Positions 22,833 to 33,648 of a stretch of DNA of 64,000 nucleotides are shown here, in pieces; the stretch's first letter is position 1, and each line of letters opens with the position of its first letter. A program made the position numbers and the translations under genes. This stretch comes from Parabacteroides massiliensis (GTDB taxonomy: Bacteria; Bacteroidota; Bacteroidia; Bacteroidales; Tannerellaceae). The stretch is taken from the NCBI RefSeq assembly GCF_900155425.1, contig NZ_LT700191.1, forward strand, positions 1,139,198 to 1,203,197, written 5' to 3'. The notes below the pieces were generated by a model. That model had not been told where the DNA came from. It ran no database searches and saw only the letters and a program-made list of their open reading frames with translations.

Positions 22833-25800
22833 ATGATTACACGACGTGATTTTTTAAAAGTGACGGTAGCCGGAAGCGCATTAGCCTCTTTAGGTAGCGT
22901 GACGGAGGCGCAGGCTGCGATGAAGTCTGCTGTTCCCGATGGGAAATTCTGCCATGAAGGGGCGCGGAAGATTCCGGTGATTGCAGAGGTAGACCTGGTA
23001 GTGGCAGGCGGAAGTTCGCGGGCTGTCGCCGCTGCTGTTGCCGCAGCGAAAGCTGGCAGCCGGGTTTATCTGATCGGCTACATGCCTTATTTAGGTGAAG
23101 ACATATGCGGTTCGCATCTCTACGAACGGGAGGAAGGTGAAAAACCGCAGACAGCACTTGCACGCAAGCTCTTTAGGGGGAAAAGCTTCCCGACTCCGCT
23201 TCATATAAAGAAAACATTGGAAGACGAGTTGATCGACAACAATGTCCGGTTCCTCTACAGCAGTTATGTAACGAATGTGCTGACGGACCCGTCAGGCAAG
23301 CCTGCGGGAGTCGTGATCGCAAACCGTTCGGGCAGGCAAGCCATCCGTTGCAAAGCGATTATCGATGCGACGCACAATGCTTCCGTTGCAGGGCTATTAG
23401 GAGCAGCACGTAAACCTTTTGCCGCCGGTATGCAGGAATTCAGCTATACAGTAGTCGGAAATACAAAAAAAGAAGCACCGGAAATCATCCGGGCCGAAGA
23501 ATTGTCCCAACCCATCAAGGTTGGCGAGAAAAGCTATCCGGTCACCCGCTATACATTCCGTTTACCGCTCAAAGACGACTCGTATGCGTCACTGGCCGAG
23601 GCCGAACAGCTCATCCGTAACCGGACATGGGATATAGAACAGGTCGATAGCTCGGATCTGCTCTGGTATATTCCGAAACAAACGATTGACAGCGAGAATG
23701 CATATAACGGGAATCCGGTTTCCTTGCGCAAACTGCCGATGCAAGCGTTCAAATCAAAGAATATCGCGAACCTGTGGGTGCTCGGTCCTTGTGCCGAGAT
23801 ATCGAGAGAGTTGGCAGCCAAAGTGATGCGCCCCGTTCCGGCTCTGTTCATAGGAGAAATGATGGGCGAAACGGTTGCCGGACAAATAAAAGATATCCCC
23901 GTACCGGCTCAGGCCACTGTCCGCCAGCTTAAAGTAAACGCTTCGAACTACGGACAAACAGGCGAACTGCTCTCCTCGCTCCGTCCGTCCCTGCAAAAAG
24001 GGTTCGTCGACTCTCCGGCAGGTGCGCTTCCGGTTTTAGGCAGCTACGATGTAGTTGTGATGGGAGGCGGAACAGCAGGTGCTTCCGCCGGAATATCCGC
24101 AGCCAAACAGGGAGCCGATACATTGGTATTGGAATATCTGCATGGGCTTGGAGGATTGAGTACGTTAGGGATGATCGGTGTTTATTGGGACGGGTTCCGG
24201 GGCGGATATACCGCTCATATAGACAAGAGTGTCCTGGCGATGGCGCCTAAAGACCATCCGAGGCAACCCAAAGGGGAAGGACGTTTCCCGGCCGACTGGA
24301 AAATGGAATGGCATCGCAAGGAGCTGTTGCAGGCAGGAGGTAAACTCTGGTTCGGCGTGATGGGATGCGGAGCTCTGACAGAAGGAAACCAGGTAAAAGG
24401 AGTCGTAGTCGCCACCCCTTTCGGGCGAGGCGTCGTCCTATCCAAAATAGTGATAGACAGCACCGGAAGTGCAGACATAGCCATTGCCGCCGGTGCATCG
24501 TTCGATTATACTGGTAAAAAGACAATCGCCGTACAAGGTGCGGGAACCGGCAAATGGGCTCCGGGCGATTATTACAACAATAACGACTGGTTGTTCGTTG
24601 ACGACACGGATATCCTGGATGTCTCACGCGCTTTCGTCCAAGCCAAGACAAAGCTTCAAGGGCAATACGACCTGGTCAAGATTCCCCAGACACGCGAACG
24701 CCGCCGGATCATAGGCGACTATATCATCTCGGTCTACGACGTGATCAACCACCGCCGCTATCCCGACACGATTTCTTACCACAAAAGTTCGTTCGACACG
24801 CACGGCATGATCATAGACCCGCTCTTCATTCTGAACCCGCCGGAAAAACGCCATATGATCTACGACGCGGATGTTCCGCTGCGCAGTCTTCTGCCTAAGG
24901 GATTGGAAGGTATTCTGACAACCGGCCTGGGAGCAAGTGCACACCGGGATGCCATGCCGGTGATCCGCATGCAGCCTTGTCTACAAAACCAAGGATATGC
25001 AGTAGGTTATCTTTCAGCCTTGTGTGTCAAGGAAAATAAATCTCCCCGAAAGATTGACATCAAGAAGGTACAGCGCCACCTGGTCAAGATCGGCAACCTG
25101 CCGGAACGGGTGCTGACGGATAAGGAGTTCAAGGGATTCAGTAATTCCGAGATGAAAAAGGCGCTCGCCAGCGTGACAGACAATTATAAAGGGCTTGAAA
25201 TATTGCTGACCGATCCCGAACGTTGCATCCAGTTTGTCGGGAAACAAATCGCCGGGGCAACCATGCCGGAAGAAAAAGTGATCCTCGCCAGCATCCTGTG
25301 TATTTTAGGACAAGGGAAACACGCCCCGATACTGGCAGAAGCCATCCGGCAATATAAGGATTGGGACGAAGGTTGGCACTATACCGGCATGGGACAGTTC
25401 GGCATGTGCCTAAGCCGCTTGGATGCTCTGATCACGGCATTGGGGAATGCCCGCGACACCTCTACCCTTCCTGCCGTACTGGAAAAGGCAAAGAAGTTGG
25501 AACCGGAAGACTATCTTTCCCATTTCCGTGCCATCGCTATGGCCACGGAAGCGATCGGAAGCCGCGAAGCTGTTCCCGTACTGCGGACCATGCTGACGAC
25601 ACCGGGTGTACGAGGCCACTCGATTCTTTCGTATGCCGAAGCACGTAGCAGTGCGGTCCCCGACCTCAACGACACGTCCACCCGTAACCTCGCATTGAAG
25701 GAATTACACCTGGCAAGGGCTCTTTATCTGTGTGGCGACCAGGACGGCATCGGAGAAGAGGTGCTCCGCCGGTATGCCGACGGCCTGCAAGGCCATTATG

Positions 25801-25835
25801 CTCGTTATGCACAAGAAATATTAAACAGTAAATAG
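22833..25835 (+). CDS. Tat-exported double FAD-dependent oxidoreductase with C-terminal helical repeats
   Basis: A 1000-residue protein with a Tat signal (TRRDFLK, then AGSALASLGSV). It carries two FAD-binding modules in tandem: one starts near residue 50 (VVAGGSSRAVAAAVAAAKAG) and one near 405 (VVVMGGGTAGASAGISAAKQ). The last ~200 residues look like HEAT-type helical repeats. Tat export fits a protein that folds with its cofactor in the cytoplasm. Either of the modules could be inactive: the first GGSSRA deviates more from the consensus than the second. Substrate unknown. It lies 6 bp before the third oxidoreductase, so the two are co-transcribed. Confidence 0.85.
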   Translation: MITRRDFLKVTVAGSALASLGSVTEAQAAMKSAVPDGKFCHEGARKIPVIAEVDLVVAGGSSRAVAAAVAAAKAGSRVYLIGYMPYLGEDICGSHLYEREEGEKPQTALARKLFRGKSFPTPLHIKKTLEDELIDNNVRFLYSSYVTNVLTDPSGKPAGVVIANRSGRQAIRCKAIIDATHNASVAGLLGAARKPFAAGMQEFSYTVVGNTKKEAPEIIRAEELSQPIKVGEKSYPVTRYTFRLPLKDDSYASLAEAEQLIRNRTWDIEQVDSSDLLWYIPKQTIDSENAYNGNPVSLRKLPMQAFKSKNIANLWVLGPCAEISRELAAKVMRPVPALFIGEMMGETVAGQIKDIPVPAQATVRQLKVNASNYGQTGELLSSLRPSLQKGFVDSPAGALPVLGSYDVVVMGGGTAGASAGISAAKQGADTLVLEYLHGLGGLSTLGMIGVYWDGFRGGYTAHIDKSVLAMAPKDHPRQPKGEGRFPADWKMEWHRKELLQAGGKLWFGVMGCGALTEGNQVKGVVVATPFGRGVVLSKIVIDSTGSADIAIAAGASFDYTGKKTIAVQGAGTGKWAPGDYYNNNDWLFVDDTDILDVSRAFVQAKTKLQGQYDLVKIPQTRERRRIIGDYIISVYDVINHRRYPDTISYHKSSFDTHGMIIDPLFILNPPEKRHMIYDADVPLRSLLPKGLEGILTTGLGASAHRDAMPVIRMQPCLQNQGYAVGYLSALCVKENKSPRKIDIKKVQRHLVKIGNLPERVLTDKEFKGFSNSEMKKALASVTDNYKGLEILLTDPERCIQFVGKQIAGATMPEEKVILASILCILGQGKHAPILAEAIRQYKDWDEGWHYTGMGQFGMCLSRLDALITALGNARDTSTLPAVLEKAKKLEPEDYLSHFRAIAMATEAIGSREAVPVLRTMLTTPGVRGHSILSYAEARSSAVPDLNDTSTRNLALKELHLARALYLCGDQDGIGEEVLRRYADGLQGHYARYAQEILNSK

Positions 25836-25841
25836 CACTTT

Positions 25842-27704
25842 ATGAGAAAGAAAACACTTGTTCTCTCCCTCCTTTTGGCTTGTGCGACCGCTTTCGGCCA
25901 GTCGTCCTACGACTTGGTGATCGTCGGCGGCAACCCCGGAGGAATCATGGCAGCTATCTCGGCTGCCCGGATGGGGAAAAAATCGGTGATACTCGAACGT
26001 ACCCCTTATGTCGGCGGACTTCCCGCCAACGGACTCGGAGCGACCGACATCGCCACCCGTGCCGCAACGACCGGCCTGTTCCGTGAGTTTGTGGACGGAG
26101 TGAAGCAATACTATATCGACACCTACGGTCCTGACTCCGAACAGGTGAAGGTATGCAGCGACGGCTACCACTTCGAACCTTCCGTCGGGGCACGCATCTT
26201 CCAAAAGATGCTCGACGGACAAAAGGATAAGATCACGGTCCTGACCATGCGCCAGTTCGATGCCGAAGACGAAAACATAGTCATGCGCGACAACCGCATC
26301 GAAAAGATCCGCATCCTGAACCGCGAAACCGGGGAGATGGAGGAATACACCGGTTCGGTATTCTTGGATGCCACCTACGAAGGTGATCTCGGAGCCGCCG
26401 CCGGCGTACCTTTCCGCGTAGGGCGCGAAGGGAAAGACGAGTTCGGTGAACCCGGCGCCGGACGTGTCTACAAATATTGGGGCGGTCCGGAAGGGAACGG
26501 CAGCACGTTCAAGAAAGACAATGCCGTGCAGTCCTATAATTACCGCCTCTGTCTGACCAACAATCCGGCAAACCGCGTGGCTTTCACCAAGCCGGCCCAT
26601 TATAACCGCGAAGACTATGCCTCTATCGTGGAGGACGTCTGGACCGGACGCAACACGGATGCCGCCATGCAACGCGTGACCTCCGAAATGATGGAAGAGA
26701 ACCGGAAACATATCAAGGCCGGCAATCCCTCCAAACTTCCGGGCGACAAATGGGGGATCGCCAAGATCACCAACATCGTCCATGTCCCGAACATGAAGAC
26801 GGATGCCAATAACCAGCATGGCGTGTTCGTCTCCACCGACCTGCCGGAGGAAAACTGGCCCTGGCCCACCTCTTCGTGGGAATGGCGCGACAAGTTCGCC
26901 CAACGTCTGCGTGAATACACCGAAGGCCTTTTCTGGTTCGCCCAAAACGATCCCGAACTGCCTGCCCACTTCCGCAAAGCGGCAAAAGAATGGGGGCTTT
27001 CGAAAGACGAATATGCGGACAACGGGCATTTCCCGCGCCAAGTCTACGTCCGTGAAGGCCGTCGTTTCGAAGGCGTGTATTTCTTTACCGCCAACGATGC
27101 CATCCCGGTAACGATCGGCAGCCGCCCGCCTATCCACGAAAGCAGCATAACGGCCAGCCATTATGCACTGGACTCGCATGCGGTGCGGAAAAGAGAAGAA
27201 GGAAGGGTACATTTGGACGGCTTCCTGAGCTATCCGTCGGCAGTCTACACTGTTCCTTATGGCGTGATGGTCCCGAAAGAGGTGGACAACCTCCTGTTGC
27301 CCGTCCCGGTGTCAGGTTCTCACATCGGATTTTCCACCCTGCGCATGGAGCCCTGCTGGATGGCGATGGGACAGGCCGCCGGTATCGCTTCGGCCCTTTC
27401 GATCGACGAGAAAGTTAAGGTGCAGAACATCGACCTCTCCCGCCTGCAGGACAAGCTGGTTGACCAGAAGGCGACACTCATGTATTTCAAGGATGTGGAT
27501 TACACGAGTCCCCACTTCCGCATGATCCAGTATCTGGGACTGCGCGGCTACCTCCCCGAATGGAATGCACGTTTGCAGGACCCGGTAGATGCTGCGACCC
27601 TTGCCGCTTGGAAAAAACTGAGCGGAACAAACCTATCAGGTATAGAAGCCGGGAAAACAACAAGATTAGCAACCTTGGAAATGATTTACCGGGAAATAAA
27701 ATAA
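25842..27704 (+). CDS. FAD-dependent oxidoreductase (PF12831-like), secreted
   Basis: A 620-residue protein with a signal peptide ending around TAFGQ. The FAD fold starts DLVIVGGNPGGIMAAISAAR. Family marks: TPYVGGLPANGLGATD, DATYEGDLGAAAGV and GFSTLRMEPCWMAMGQAAGI, also seen in the first oxidoreductase of the operon. Length and layout resemble the first protein without its golvesin-like end. The three probably oxidise related or successive substrates of the SusD-bound ligand; this is an inference from clustering. A strong hairpin at 27725 ends the operon. Confidence 0.88.
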   Translation: MRKKTLVLSLLLACATAFGQSSYDLVIVGGNPGGIMAAISAARMGKKSVILERTPYVGGLPANGLGATDIATRAATTGLFREFVDGVKQYYIDTYGPDSEQVKVCSDGYHFEPSVGARIFQKMLDGQKDKITVLTMRQFDAEDENIVMRDNRIEKIRILNRETGEMEEYTGSVFLDATYEGDLGAAAGVPFRVGREGKDEFGEPGAGRVYKYWGGPEGNGSTFKKDNAVQSYNYRLCLTNNPANRVAFTKPAHYNREDYASIVEDVWTGRNTDAAMQRVTSEMMEENRKHIKAGNPSKLPGDKWGIAKITNIVHVPNMKTDANNQHGVFVSTDLPEENWPWPTSSWEWRDKFAQRLREYTEGLFWFAQNDPELPAHFRKAAKEWGLSKDEYADNGHFPRQVYVREGRRFEGVYFFTANDAIPVTIGSRPPIHESSITASHYALDSHAVRKREEGRVHLDGFLSYPSAVYTVPYGVMVPKEVDNLLLPVPVSGSHIGFSTLRMEPCWMAMGQAAGIASALSIDEKVKVQNIDLSRLQDKLVDQKATLMYFKDVDYTSPHFRMIQYLGLRGYLPEWNARLQDPVDAATLAAWKKLSGTNLSGIEAGKTTRLATLEMIYREIK

Positions 27705-27724
27705 CCCCAAAGGAGAAACAAAAA

Positions 27725-27764
27725 CAACCCCCTGCCCCACACTTGACGTAGGAGCAGGGGGTTG
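27725..27764 (+). terminator. Terminator of the susD-oxidoreductase operon
   Basis: A perfect 11-bp stem: CAACCCCCTGC with GCAGGGGGTTG, loop of 18 nt. It lies 20 bp after the last stop. No T-run follows on this strand. Confidence 0.7.
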
Positions 27765-27785
27765 ATCATGTATAAATAGAAAAAA

Positions 27786-27815
27786 TTGTTTTTACGTAAA
27801 ATATAAATACCTTTG
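27786..27815 (+). promoter_or_regulatory. Promoter of the DUF5036 lipoprotein gene
   Basis: TTG (27786-27788), a 19-bp spacer and TACCTTTG (27808-27815) followed by CAC fit the Bacteroidales promoter. Start near 27822; leader of about 40 nt. Confidence 0.65.
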
Positions 27816-27861
27816 CACGTGTGTTTCACCTATTGTCTAACTTGTAAATATAAAGAAGCAA

Positions 27862-28575
27862 ATGAAAAAGAATTTTTTATTTCTGTCTTTGCTGGTTGCA
27901 TTTCTGCTTCCGGCTTTCTCCTGTTCCAATGACGATCCCACTCCGGAAATCGACAATGCAACAACCTTGAACATGCTTGATGCGGAGAACGGAAAGACTC
28001 GCTTGGGTAATTCCGATATCTATATCAATGCTGCAAACAATTTCGAAACAAACAGATGCCTGATTGTCGAAATCGGTTCATCGAAAGGGCTCGGAAAAGT
28101 TGTCCCTCCCCAAACCGGCGAAGGACTGGTCTACCAGGTCGCTGTAATGCCGGGACATCTGTACCAAGCTTTCAAGGAAGATGCAGTAATGCGGTTCCCT
28201 TCCGGGAAACAGGCATTGGCTCTGGCAGGCGACTACTATCAGTTTTATGTCGATTCCGAGATTATGAAGGAAGAGAAAAGGATAGGCGCCATCGTCCGGT
28301 TCGCCTTGATCAATCCTGAGGCAGACGGATTACCCGCCTACGGCAGTACGATCGGGACAATGATAAGCGGTTATGGAGACGAGATCGTGTATGAATTTCC
28401 AAAAGGCACAGAATTCCAATACGATAGCGAGCTGGATAAAATCTTTAAGATTTCGACCGAAGGGGGTGTCCTGAAAGTAAGCATGCGGGTCTCATGGACC
28501 GATACACGAGATAACTACCCCATCTATGCCCGGCATAACGAGGTGTATACGAAAGTATATATCAAAGTGGAATAA
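27862..28575 (+). CDS. DUF5036-like lipoprotein
   Basis: A 237-residue lipoprotein: the signal peptide is followed by AFSCSND (Cys21). The mature part is beta-rich (GNSDIYINAANNFETNRCL, VYQVAVMPGHLYQAF, YYQFYVDSEI). This pattern recalls DUF5036, an uncharacterised Bacteroides family. The protein has its own promoter and ends 1 bp before the stop of the converging DedA-like gene, so transcripts from both strands meet here. Localisation to the outer membrane is expected from the Ser-Asn-Asp after Cys; function unknown. Confidence 0.75.
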   Translation: MKKNFLFLSLLVAFLLPAFSCSNDDPTPEIDNATTLNMLDAENGKTRLGNSDIYINAANNFETNRCLIVEIGSSKGLGKVVPPQTGEGLVYQVAVMPGHLYQAFKEDAVMRFPSGKQALALAGDYYQFYVDSEIMKEEKRIGAIVRFALINPEADGLPAYGSTIGTMISGYGDEIVYEFPKGTEFQYDSELDKIFKISTEGGVLKVSMRVSWTDTRDNYPIYARHNEVYTKVYIKVE

Positions 28576-29025
28576 TCAGAACATGCCCTGCACTTTATAG
28601 ACAAATTCCATCCAAACCCAATATCGGATCGCCTTTCCGAGAAACATCGAAATGGCCACGATCCAGATATTGGCGCGGAGGAAGCCGAGCGCCACGGCAA
28701 TAAAATCACCGATACCGGGCAAAAAGACGAAAAAGCCCATCCAAGAACCTTTACCCTTTATCCAACCTTGTACTTTCTGCAATTTGGCGGCATCCAGTTT
28801 CAGATATTTCTCTATCCATTCGACCTTGCCCAACATGCCGAGCCAGTAACAACTCATACCACCTAAGAAATTACCTAATGTAGCCGCAATCATACAAGGC
28901 CAGTAGGCCGATCCCGCCAGTAACACACCGGTCAGAACGACTTCACTGCTGAACGGCAAAACGGTAGCAGCCAGGAAAGAGGCGATAAACACCCCGATAT
29001 ATCCGTATTCTATAAGAAATTCCAT
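28576..29025 (-). CDS. DedA/YqaA family membrane protein
   Basis: A 149-residue inner-membrane protein of the YqaA/DedA (SNARE-associated) family: an N-terminal re-entrant segment (YIGVFIASFLAATVLPFSSE), GNFLGGMSCYWLGMLG, and a second conserved part with FFVFLPGIGDFIAVALGFLR. DedA proteins include flippases for undecaprenyl phosphate or phospholipids; YqaA itself is unassigned. ATG 29025 is used rather than the 54 bases longer frame, which would run deep into the upstream gene; a 16-bp overlap with DUF6427 remains. Confidence 0.85.
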   Translation of the reverse strand: MEFLIEYGYIGVFIASFLAATVLPFSSEVVLTGVLLAGSAYWPCMIAATLGNFLGGMSCYWLGMLGKVEWIEKYLKLDAAKLQKVQGWIKGKGSWMGFFVFLPGIGDFIAVALGFLRANIWIVAISMFLGKAIRYWVWMEFVYKVQGMF

Positions 29026-30023
29026 ATGCGAATGAATAAAGTAGCAATCAGTATTGCCACAGTTGCAAAAAACAACCAAAACACGATCTTACCTCGTGTA
29101 ACCGTAAAGAAATGGGCGATCAAGATAGAGGCAGGCACGCAAGCCGTTTCCAGAAACTCTTCCGAAACCTGTTCATAGAGGAAATAAAGGCTGAATGCCC
29201 ATACGGCCATCGCTATCAGGAACGAGAGGAACTGGCGGGAGCGAAGCGAATCCTCCGTATCGTGCATGATGATATTCAGGGAAGAGACAACCGTCAACAG
29301 AGCTATTGCCAAGATGCTGATCCAATCCAACAAGACGATTCCGTCTGTTGCCAGGAAGCGCACTTTAAAGAGCGTCGAGAAAGGGACAACGAACATTGTG
29401 AAATCCCGCTGCCATACACACCACCCCAACAAAAACCAATACACGGTCGCCACCCCAAGCAAGGAGGCAATAAAAGTACGGGGTGTCAACGAACGGAAGT
29501 TATACATCCCCAGCCAGAACAACGGCAAAAACCAAAGCAAGTGAATCCAGAGCAGACTGCCGATGCCGATCAGTAAAGTCGCACTGTAGGCTTTTTCTCT
29601 TGCTTCCGGATCATGATAGGCTGTGAACAACTGATAAATCGCCAGGATCAGGCAGAAAACGCCAACCGAAGTCGATTTCAAAGGGAAAAAATCGGGATTC
29701 GTACTGATGAACAGGATATAAAAGAGGAAGGGTAACATCGTCTTCTCCCGTATCAACACCAATACATAGTTCGCACGATGCAACAGGAAAGCTCCGCCGA
29801 ACATCAAGGCCATCCCGATGATATAAGTGAATTCTTTGCCAGGCAATGCCTGGCAAATTGTATTCCAAAGAGGAGTAGCCGAGACCTCGCCATAGACAGG
29901 ATAGCCCACGGAGTATAAATAACTGACCACCCAACAGACAATACACGCCAATAAAACCGACACGAATGTCGGCGGCGCAGAAAAGTCAAATCGACGGCTG
30001 TATTTATTATAAGCTACTCGCAT
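29010..30023 (-). CDS. DUF6427 family polytopic membrane protein
   Basis: A 337-residue inner-membrane protein with about ten hydrophobic segments: VSVLLACIVCWVVSYLYSVG near the N-terminus, then MALMFGGAFLLHRAN and WIHLLWFLPLFWLGMYNFRS in the middle. It matches the Bacteroidetes-only DUF6427, which is often found next to purD-type or uracil-salvage genes; function is unknown. It sits 26 bp downstream of purD and overlaps the DedA-like gene, so the three form one leftward operon. Confidence 0.8.
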   Translation of the reverse strand: MRVAYNKYSRRFDFSAPPTFVSVLLACIVCWVVSYLYSVGYPVYGEVSATPLWNTICQALPGKEFTYIIGMALMFGGAFLLHRANYVLVLIREKTMLPFLFYILFISTNPDFFPLKSTSVGVFCLILAIYQLFTAYHDPEAREKAYSATLLIGIGSLLWIHLLWFLPLFWLGMYNFRSLTPRTFIASLLGVATVYWFLLGWCVWQRDFTMFVVPFSTLFKVRFLATDGIVLLDWISILAIALLTVVSSLNIIMHDTEDSLRSRQFLSFLIAMAVWAFSLYFLYEQVSEEFLETACVPASILIAHFFTVTRGKIVFWLFFATVAILIATLFIRIWNFL

Positions 30024-30049
30024 CCTTAATCATCCTGTATAATGACAAT

Positions 30050-31321
30050 TTATAAATCGAATCCGATATCACTACGGAAGTACTTCTTCTCGAAATCGAT
30101 GAGCTTGGCTCCGGCAAAAGATCGGGCAAGGGCTTCTTCTTTATTGGCTCCATAAGAGCTGACAGCGATGACACGGCCGCCACTGGTCAGGATCTGTCCG
30201 TCGCCGGCTTTTGTCCCGGCATGGAAAACAATGTTTTCAGCGGGTACCTTATCCAGCCCACTGATGACCTTTCCTTTTTCATACGCTTCGGGATAACCGC
30301 CGCTTACCAACATAACCGTTACGGCTGCACGTGGATCGTGTACCAGTGTACGGCTGCTCAAATTACCTTCGGCCACACCTTCCAACAATTCAACCAGGTC
30401 GCTCTGGATACGCAACATGACAACTTCCGTTTCCGGGTCACCCATACGGCAATTATATTCGATCACCATCGGTTCGCCCTTCACATTGATCAGACCGAGA
30501 AAAACGAAACCTTTATAGTCGATATTCTCAGCTTTCAGCCCTTCGATCGTCGGACGGATAATACGTTCGTCCACCTTCTGCATAAATGCCTCGTCAGCAA
30601 AAGGAACCGGAGAGACTGCCCCCATACCGCCGGTATTCAAACCGGTATTGCCTTCACCGATACGCTTGTAGTCTTTTGCCACCGGAAGCACCTTGTAGCT
30701 TTCGCCATCCGTTACCACAAACACGGAACATTCGATACCGTCCAAAAACTCTTCGATCACGACCGTCTTGCTTGCATCACCGAACATACCGTCCAGCATA
30801 TCGCCCAGTTCCTTCTTCGCTTCTTCGAGCGTGTCGAGGATCAACACGCCTTTACCGGCAGCCAAACCATCGGCTTTCAACACATAAGGGGCCTGCAGTT
30901 CTTCGAGGAATGCATATCCTTCTTCCAGATTTTCGGCAGAGATGCTCTTATAACGGGCTGTCGGAATGTTGTGCCGCATCATAAACGCCTTCGCAAAGTC
31001 CTTGCTGCCTTCCAGTTGCGCTCCCTCTTTCGAAGGCCCTATCACCGGAATACCGGTCAAAGCTGCATCGTTCTTAAAATAGTCATACACACCTTTCACC
31101 AGCGGATCTTCCGGACCTACCACTACCATATCGATATGGTTTGCCAACACAAATTCCTTGATAGCAGGGAAATCGTCCGCCTTGATATTTACATTCGTAC
31201 CCACCAATGCGGTTCCTGCATTACCGGGAGCAATGAATAACCGATCTACTTTCGGGCTTTGAGCAATCTTCCAGGCTATTGCATGTTCGCGGCCGCCTGA
31301 GCCAAGTAAAAAAATGTTCAT
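30050..31321 (-). CDS. purD: Phosphoribosylamine-glycine ligase
   Basis: A 423-residue ATP-grasp enzyme for the second step of purine synthesis: phosphoribosylamine + glycine + ATP to glycinamide ribonucleotide. Seen: N-terminal [21 protein letters not shown], the ATP-grasp loop [13 protein letters not shown] and the metal site [11 protein letters not shown]. Length matches the family (about 425). The frame stays open to 31450, but that extra stretch is AATTGTC-type repeat sequence, so ATG 31321 ([10 protein letters not shown]) is the right start. Confidence 0.96.
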   Translation of the reverse strand: MNIFLLGSGGREHAIAWKIAQSPKVDRLFIAPGNAGTALVGTNVNIKADDFPAIKEFVLANHIDMVVVGPEDPLVKGVYDYFKNDAALTGIPVIGPSKEGAQLEGSKDFAKAFMMRHNIPTARYKSISAENLEEGYAFLEELQAPYVLKADGLAAGKGVLILDTLEEAKKELGDMLDGMFGDASKTVVIEEFLDGIECSVFVVTDGESYKVLPVAKDYKRIGEGNTGLNTGGMGAVSPVPFADEAFMQKVDERIIRPTIEGLKAENIDYKGFVFLGLINVKGEPMVIEYNCRMGDPETEVVMLRIQSDLVELLEGVAEGNLSSRTLVHDPRAAVTVMLVSGGYPEAYEKGKVISGLDKVPAENIVFHAGTKAGDGQILTSGGRVIAVSSYGANKEEALARSFAGAKLIDFEKKYFRSDIGFDL

Positions 31322-31446
31322 TTTTTTATAATTGACAATTGAAAATGGACAATTGGCAACTGCTTGCCATTGCCCTTTCCCAATCATCCTTTTTTTAATG
31401 GTTACTATTTTCTTTGTTCTATCTTCTTTGTACTTTCTCTCAATTG

Positions 31447-33648
31447 TCAATTCTTAAGGTAGTCGTCAAAGTAGCGCGTTATCTTCTCATACAGATGCGG
31501 ACGGTCTTTGCCGATCACGTTATGCAGATGACGGGGATAGACGAAATAATCGGGATACGTATCCGCATCCACGCAAGCTTTCAGGAATCCCAAACTGTGC
31601 TGCCAGACAACAACAGGATCGATATCTCCGTGGATCAACAACAAGTGCCCTTTCAAGTTACCTGCTTTCAGTTTCAGGTTGGCATTCTTATAACCTTCCG
31701 GGTTGTCCTGCGGACGGTCCATATAGCGTTCGCCATACATAATCTCGTAGTTGCTCCAGTCGATCACCGGACCACCGGCAACCCCCACTTTGAACAGTTC
31801 CGGATAAGAACACATCAGGTTCGTCGTCATAAAACCGCCGTAGCTCCATCCGTGCACACCGATACGGTCGACATCGACATACGGAAGCGATTTCAAATAT
31901 TCGACACCTTTTACCTGATCCGCCATCTCGTTCACGCCCAAATTACGATGTATGACATTTTCAAAAGCCTGTCCCCGGTTGGCCGATCCCCGGCTGTCGA
32001 GCGTAAAGACCACATATCCGCGTTGAGCCATATAGATATCCCAACCGCCGACACCGTTTTTCCATCCGCCTGTCACCAATTGGGCGTGTGGGCCGCCATA
32101 CACGTAGACGATCGTCGGATATTTCTTCGTTTCATCCAGACTGACCGGCTTTACCAGACGGAAATTCAAATTAGTGACACCGTCTGCCGCCTTGATCTTT
32201 CCGGTAACGATTTCCGGCATCGCATATCCTTCGTACGGATCTTTCGCCGTCAGCAACGTCTGCAAGGTTTCCCCTTTCTGTCCGTCGATAATCGAAATCT
32301 TACGTGGAACATCAGGAGCGGAATAGCTATCGATCAGATATTTGCCGGAAGCGCTCAGTTGCATAGCATGCACTCCCTGCAAACCTCCCAAAGCCAATTC
32401 GTAAGAGGTTCCCTTTTTCAGGTCCAAACGAGACGTTCCGACATACAGCGCATCACCATAGCTGAACGAGCTAAGCACCGACGGTTTTGTGGAAGAGAAG
32501 AACAACGCCTTTCCTTTGGCATCGAAACCGAGGACATTCAAGACTTCCCACTCACCTTTCGTCAACTGCTTCAGCAACTCTCCTTTCGTATTATACAAAT
32601 ACAAATGATTATAACCATCGCGCCGGCTCTGCCAGATAAACTGGTCCGGATTGTTCGGCAGGAAAAGCACCGGATGTTGCGGCTCTACATAATGTTCGTC
32701 CTTTTCGGTAAACAGATCTGTCTCTTTCTCACCCGTCAAGGCAGAATAGCGTACCAGATGCATCTCGTTCTGATCCCGGTTCAACTCTGCAATATAAAGG
32801 CTTTTCTCATCCGGACTCCAAGCAATATTCGTCAGATACTTTTCCTTCGGCAATCCGGTTTTCAACCAGACTGTTTTTCCGGTCGCCAAGTTGTAGACTC
32901 CGACTGTCACCTCATGGCTTTTCATCCCGGCCATCGGGTATTTGTGCGGTTCGGCTTTCGCGCAGCGGGCGGTAATATCGACAAACGGATAATCCGTCAC
33001 CATGCTTTCATCCATCCGGTAGAAAGCCAGTGCCGAACCGTTCGGAGACCAGAAAGTCCCTTTATGGATACCGAACTCGTTCTGATGAACAGACTTTCCG
33101 CAGACAATTCCTTTGGCCGTTTCGTCCGTCACGAGGCTGACAGCGTTATCCGGCGAAAGGATTTTCAGGTTGTCACCCTCCGTAAAAGCCAAATAACCGT
33201 TGGCCGGACAAAAGTCGAAGTTCTCCCACGAGCCGTTCAGGTCATACGTGTTTACAATCCTGTTTTCCGCAAAATTGTAATGGAACCGATGCTGCTTGGC
33301 ATTAAAAGCCAGTACCGGCTGATCTTTGTAAGGGACGGAGAAGAAGGGCATGCTGCCAACCGTTTGCGCACCGGCCGCCGTAAGCGCTTCATTCAACTGC
33401 CGGCGGGTAAAGGCGAGTTTCACTGTCTTTGTCGATTCTCCACTCATCATACTGTCCCCTTTGACATACAGATATGTATCCCCACACCATTGCAACTGCT
33501 TCAAATTGCGGGGCACAAAATGACTTTGCGTCTTTCCCCCGGGGATCAGGTCATGCAAAGTGAACTGTCTGTCTTGTCCCATCATCGACAACGGATTTAT
33601 AAATGCCAAAGCACAGAATATACCTAAAACATTAAGCCTCAAAGTCAT
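31447..33648 (-). CDS. S9 family peptidase (dipeptidyl peptidase IV / prolyl tripeptidyl peptidase type)
   Basis: A 733-residue secreted or periplasmic serine peptidase. A signal peptide ([15 protein letters not shown]) is followed by a beta-propeller with [16 protein letters not shown] repeats, then an alpha/beta hydrolase. Its nucleophile is in GWSYGGFMT, the Asp in HGDIDPVV and the His in the final HLHNVIG. The family removes di- or tripeptides ending in proline or alanine from peptides, a common nutrient step in Bacteroidales. ATG 33648 is chosen: it starts the signal peptide and overlaps the methyltransferase stop by 17 bp. The TGA stop falls within an intergenic repeat. Confidence 0.92.
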   Translation of the reverse strand: MTLRLNVLGIFCALAFINPLSMMGQDRQFTLHDLIPGGKTQSHFVPRNLKQLQWCGDTYLYVKGDSMMSGESTKTVKLAFTRRQLNEALTAAGAQTVGSMPFFSVPYKDQPVLAFNAKQHRFHYNFAENRIVNTYDLNGSWENFDFCPANGYLAFTEGDNLKILSPDNAVSLVTDETAKGIVCGKSVHQNEFGIHKGTFWSPNGSALAFYRMDESMVTDYPFVDITARCAKAEPHKYPMAGMKSHEVTVGVYNLATGKTVWLKTGLPKEKYLTNIAWSPDEKSLYIAELNRDQNEMHLVRYSALTGEKETDLFTEKDEHYVEPQHPVLFLPNNPDQFIWQSRRDGYNHLYLYNTKGELLKQLTKGEWEVLNVLGFDAKGKALFFSSTKPSVLSSFSYGDALYVGTSRLDLKKGTSYELALGGLQGVHAMQLSASGKYLIDSYSAPDVPRKISIIDGQKGETLQTLLTAKDPYEGYAMPEIVTGKIKAADGVTNLNFRLVKPVSLDETKKYPTIVYVYGGPHAQLVTGGWKNGVGGWDIYMAQRGYVVFTLDSRGSANRGQAFENVIHRNLGVNEMADQVKGVEYLKSLPYVDVDRIGVHGWSYGGFMTTNLMCSYPELFKVGVAGGPVIDWSNYEIMYGERYMDRPQDNPEGYKNANLKLKAGNLKGHLLLIHGDIDPVVVWQHSLGFLKACVDADTYPDYFVYPRHLHNVIGKDRPHLYEKITRYFDDYLKN

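Noticed and set aside
25821..27212. 463-codon open frame on the minus strand
   Set aside because: Antisense to the third FAD oxidoreductase; composition is artificial.
31414..33627. 737-codon open frame on the plus strand
   Set aside because: It is the antisense shadow of the S9 peptidase, whose catalytic motifs are clear.
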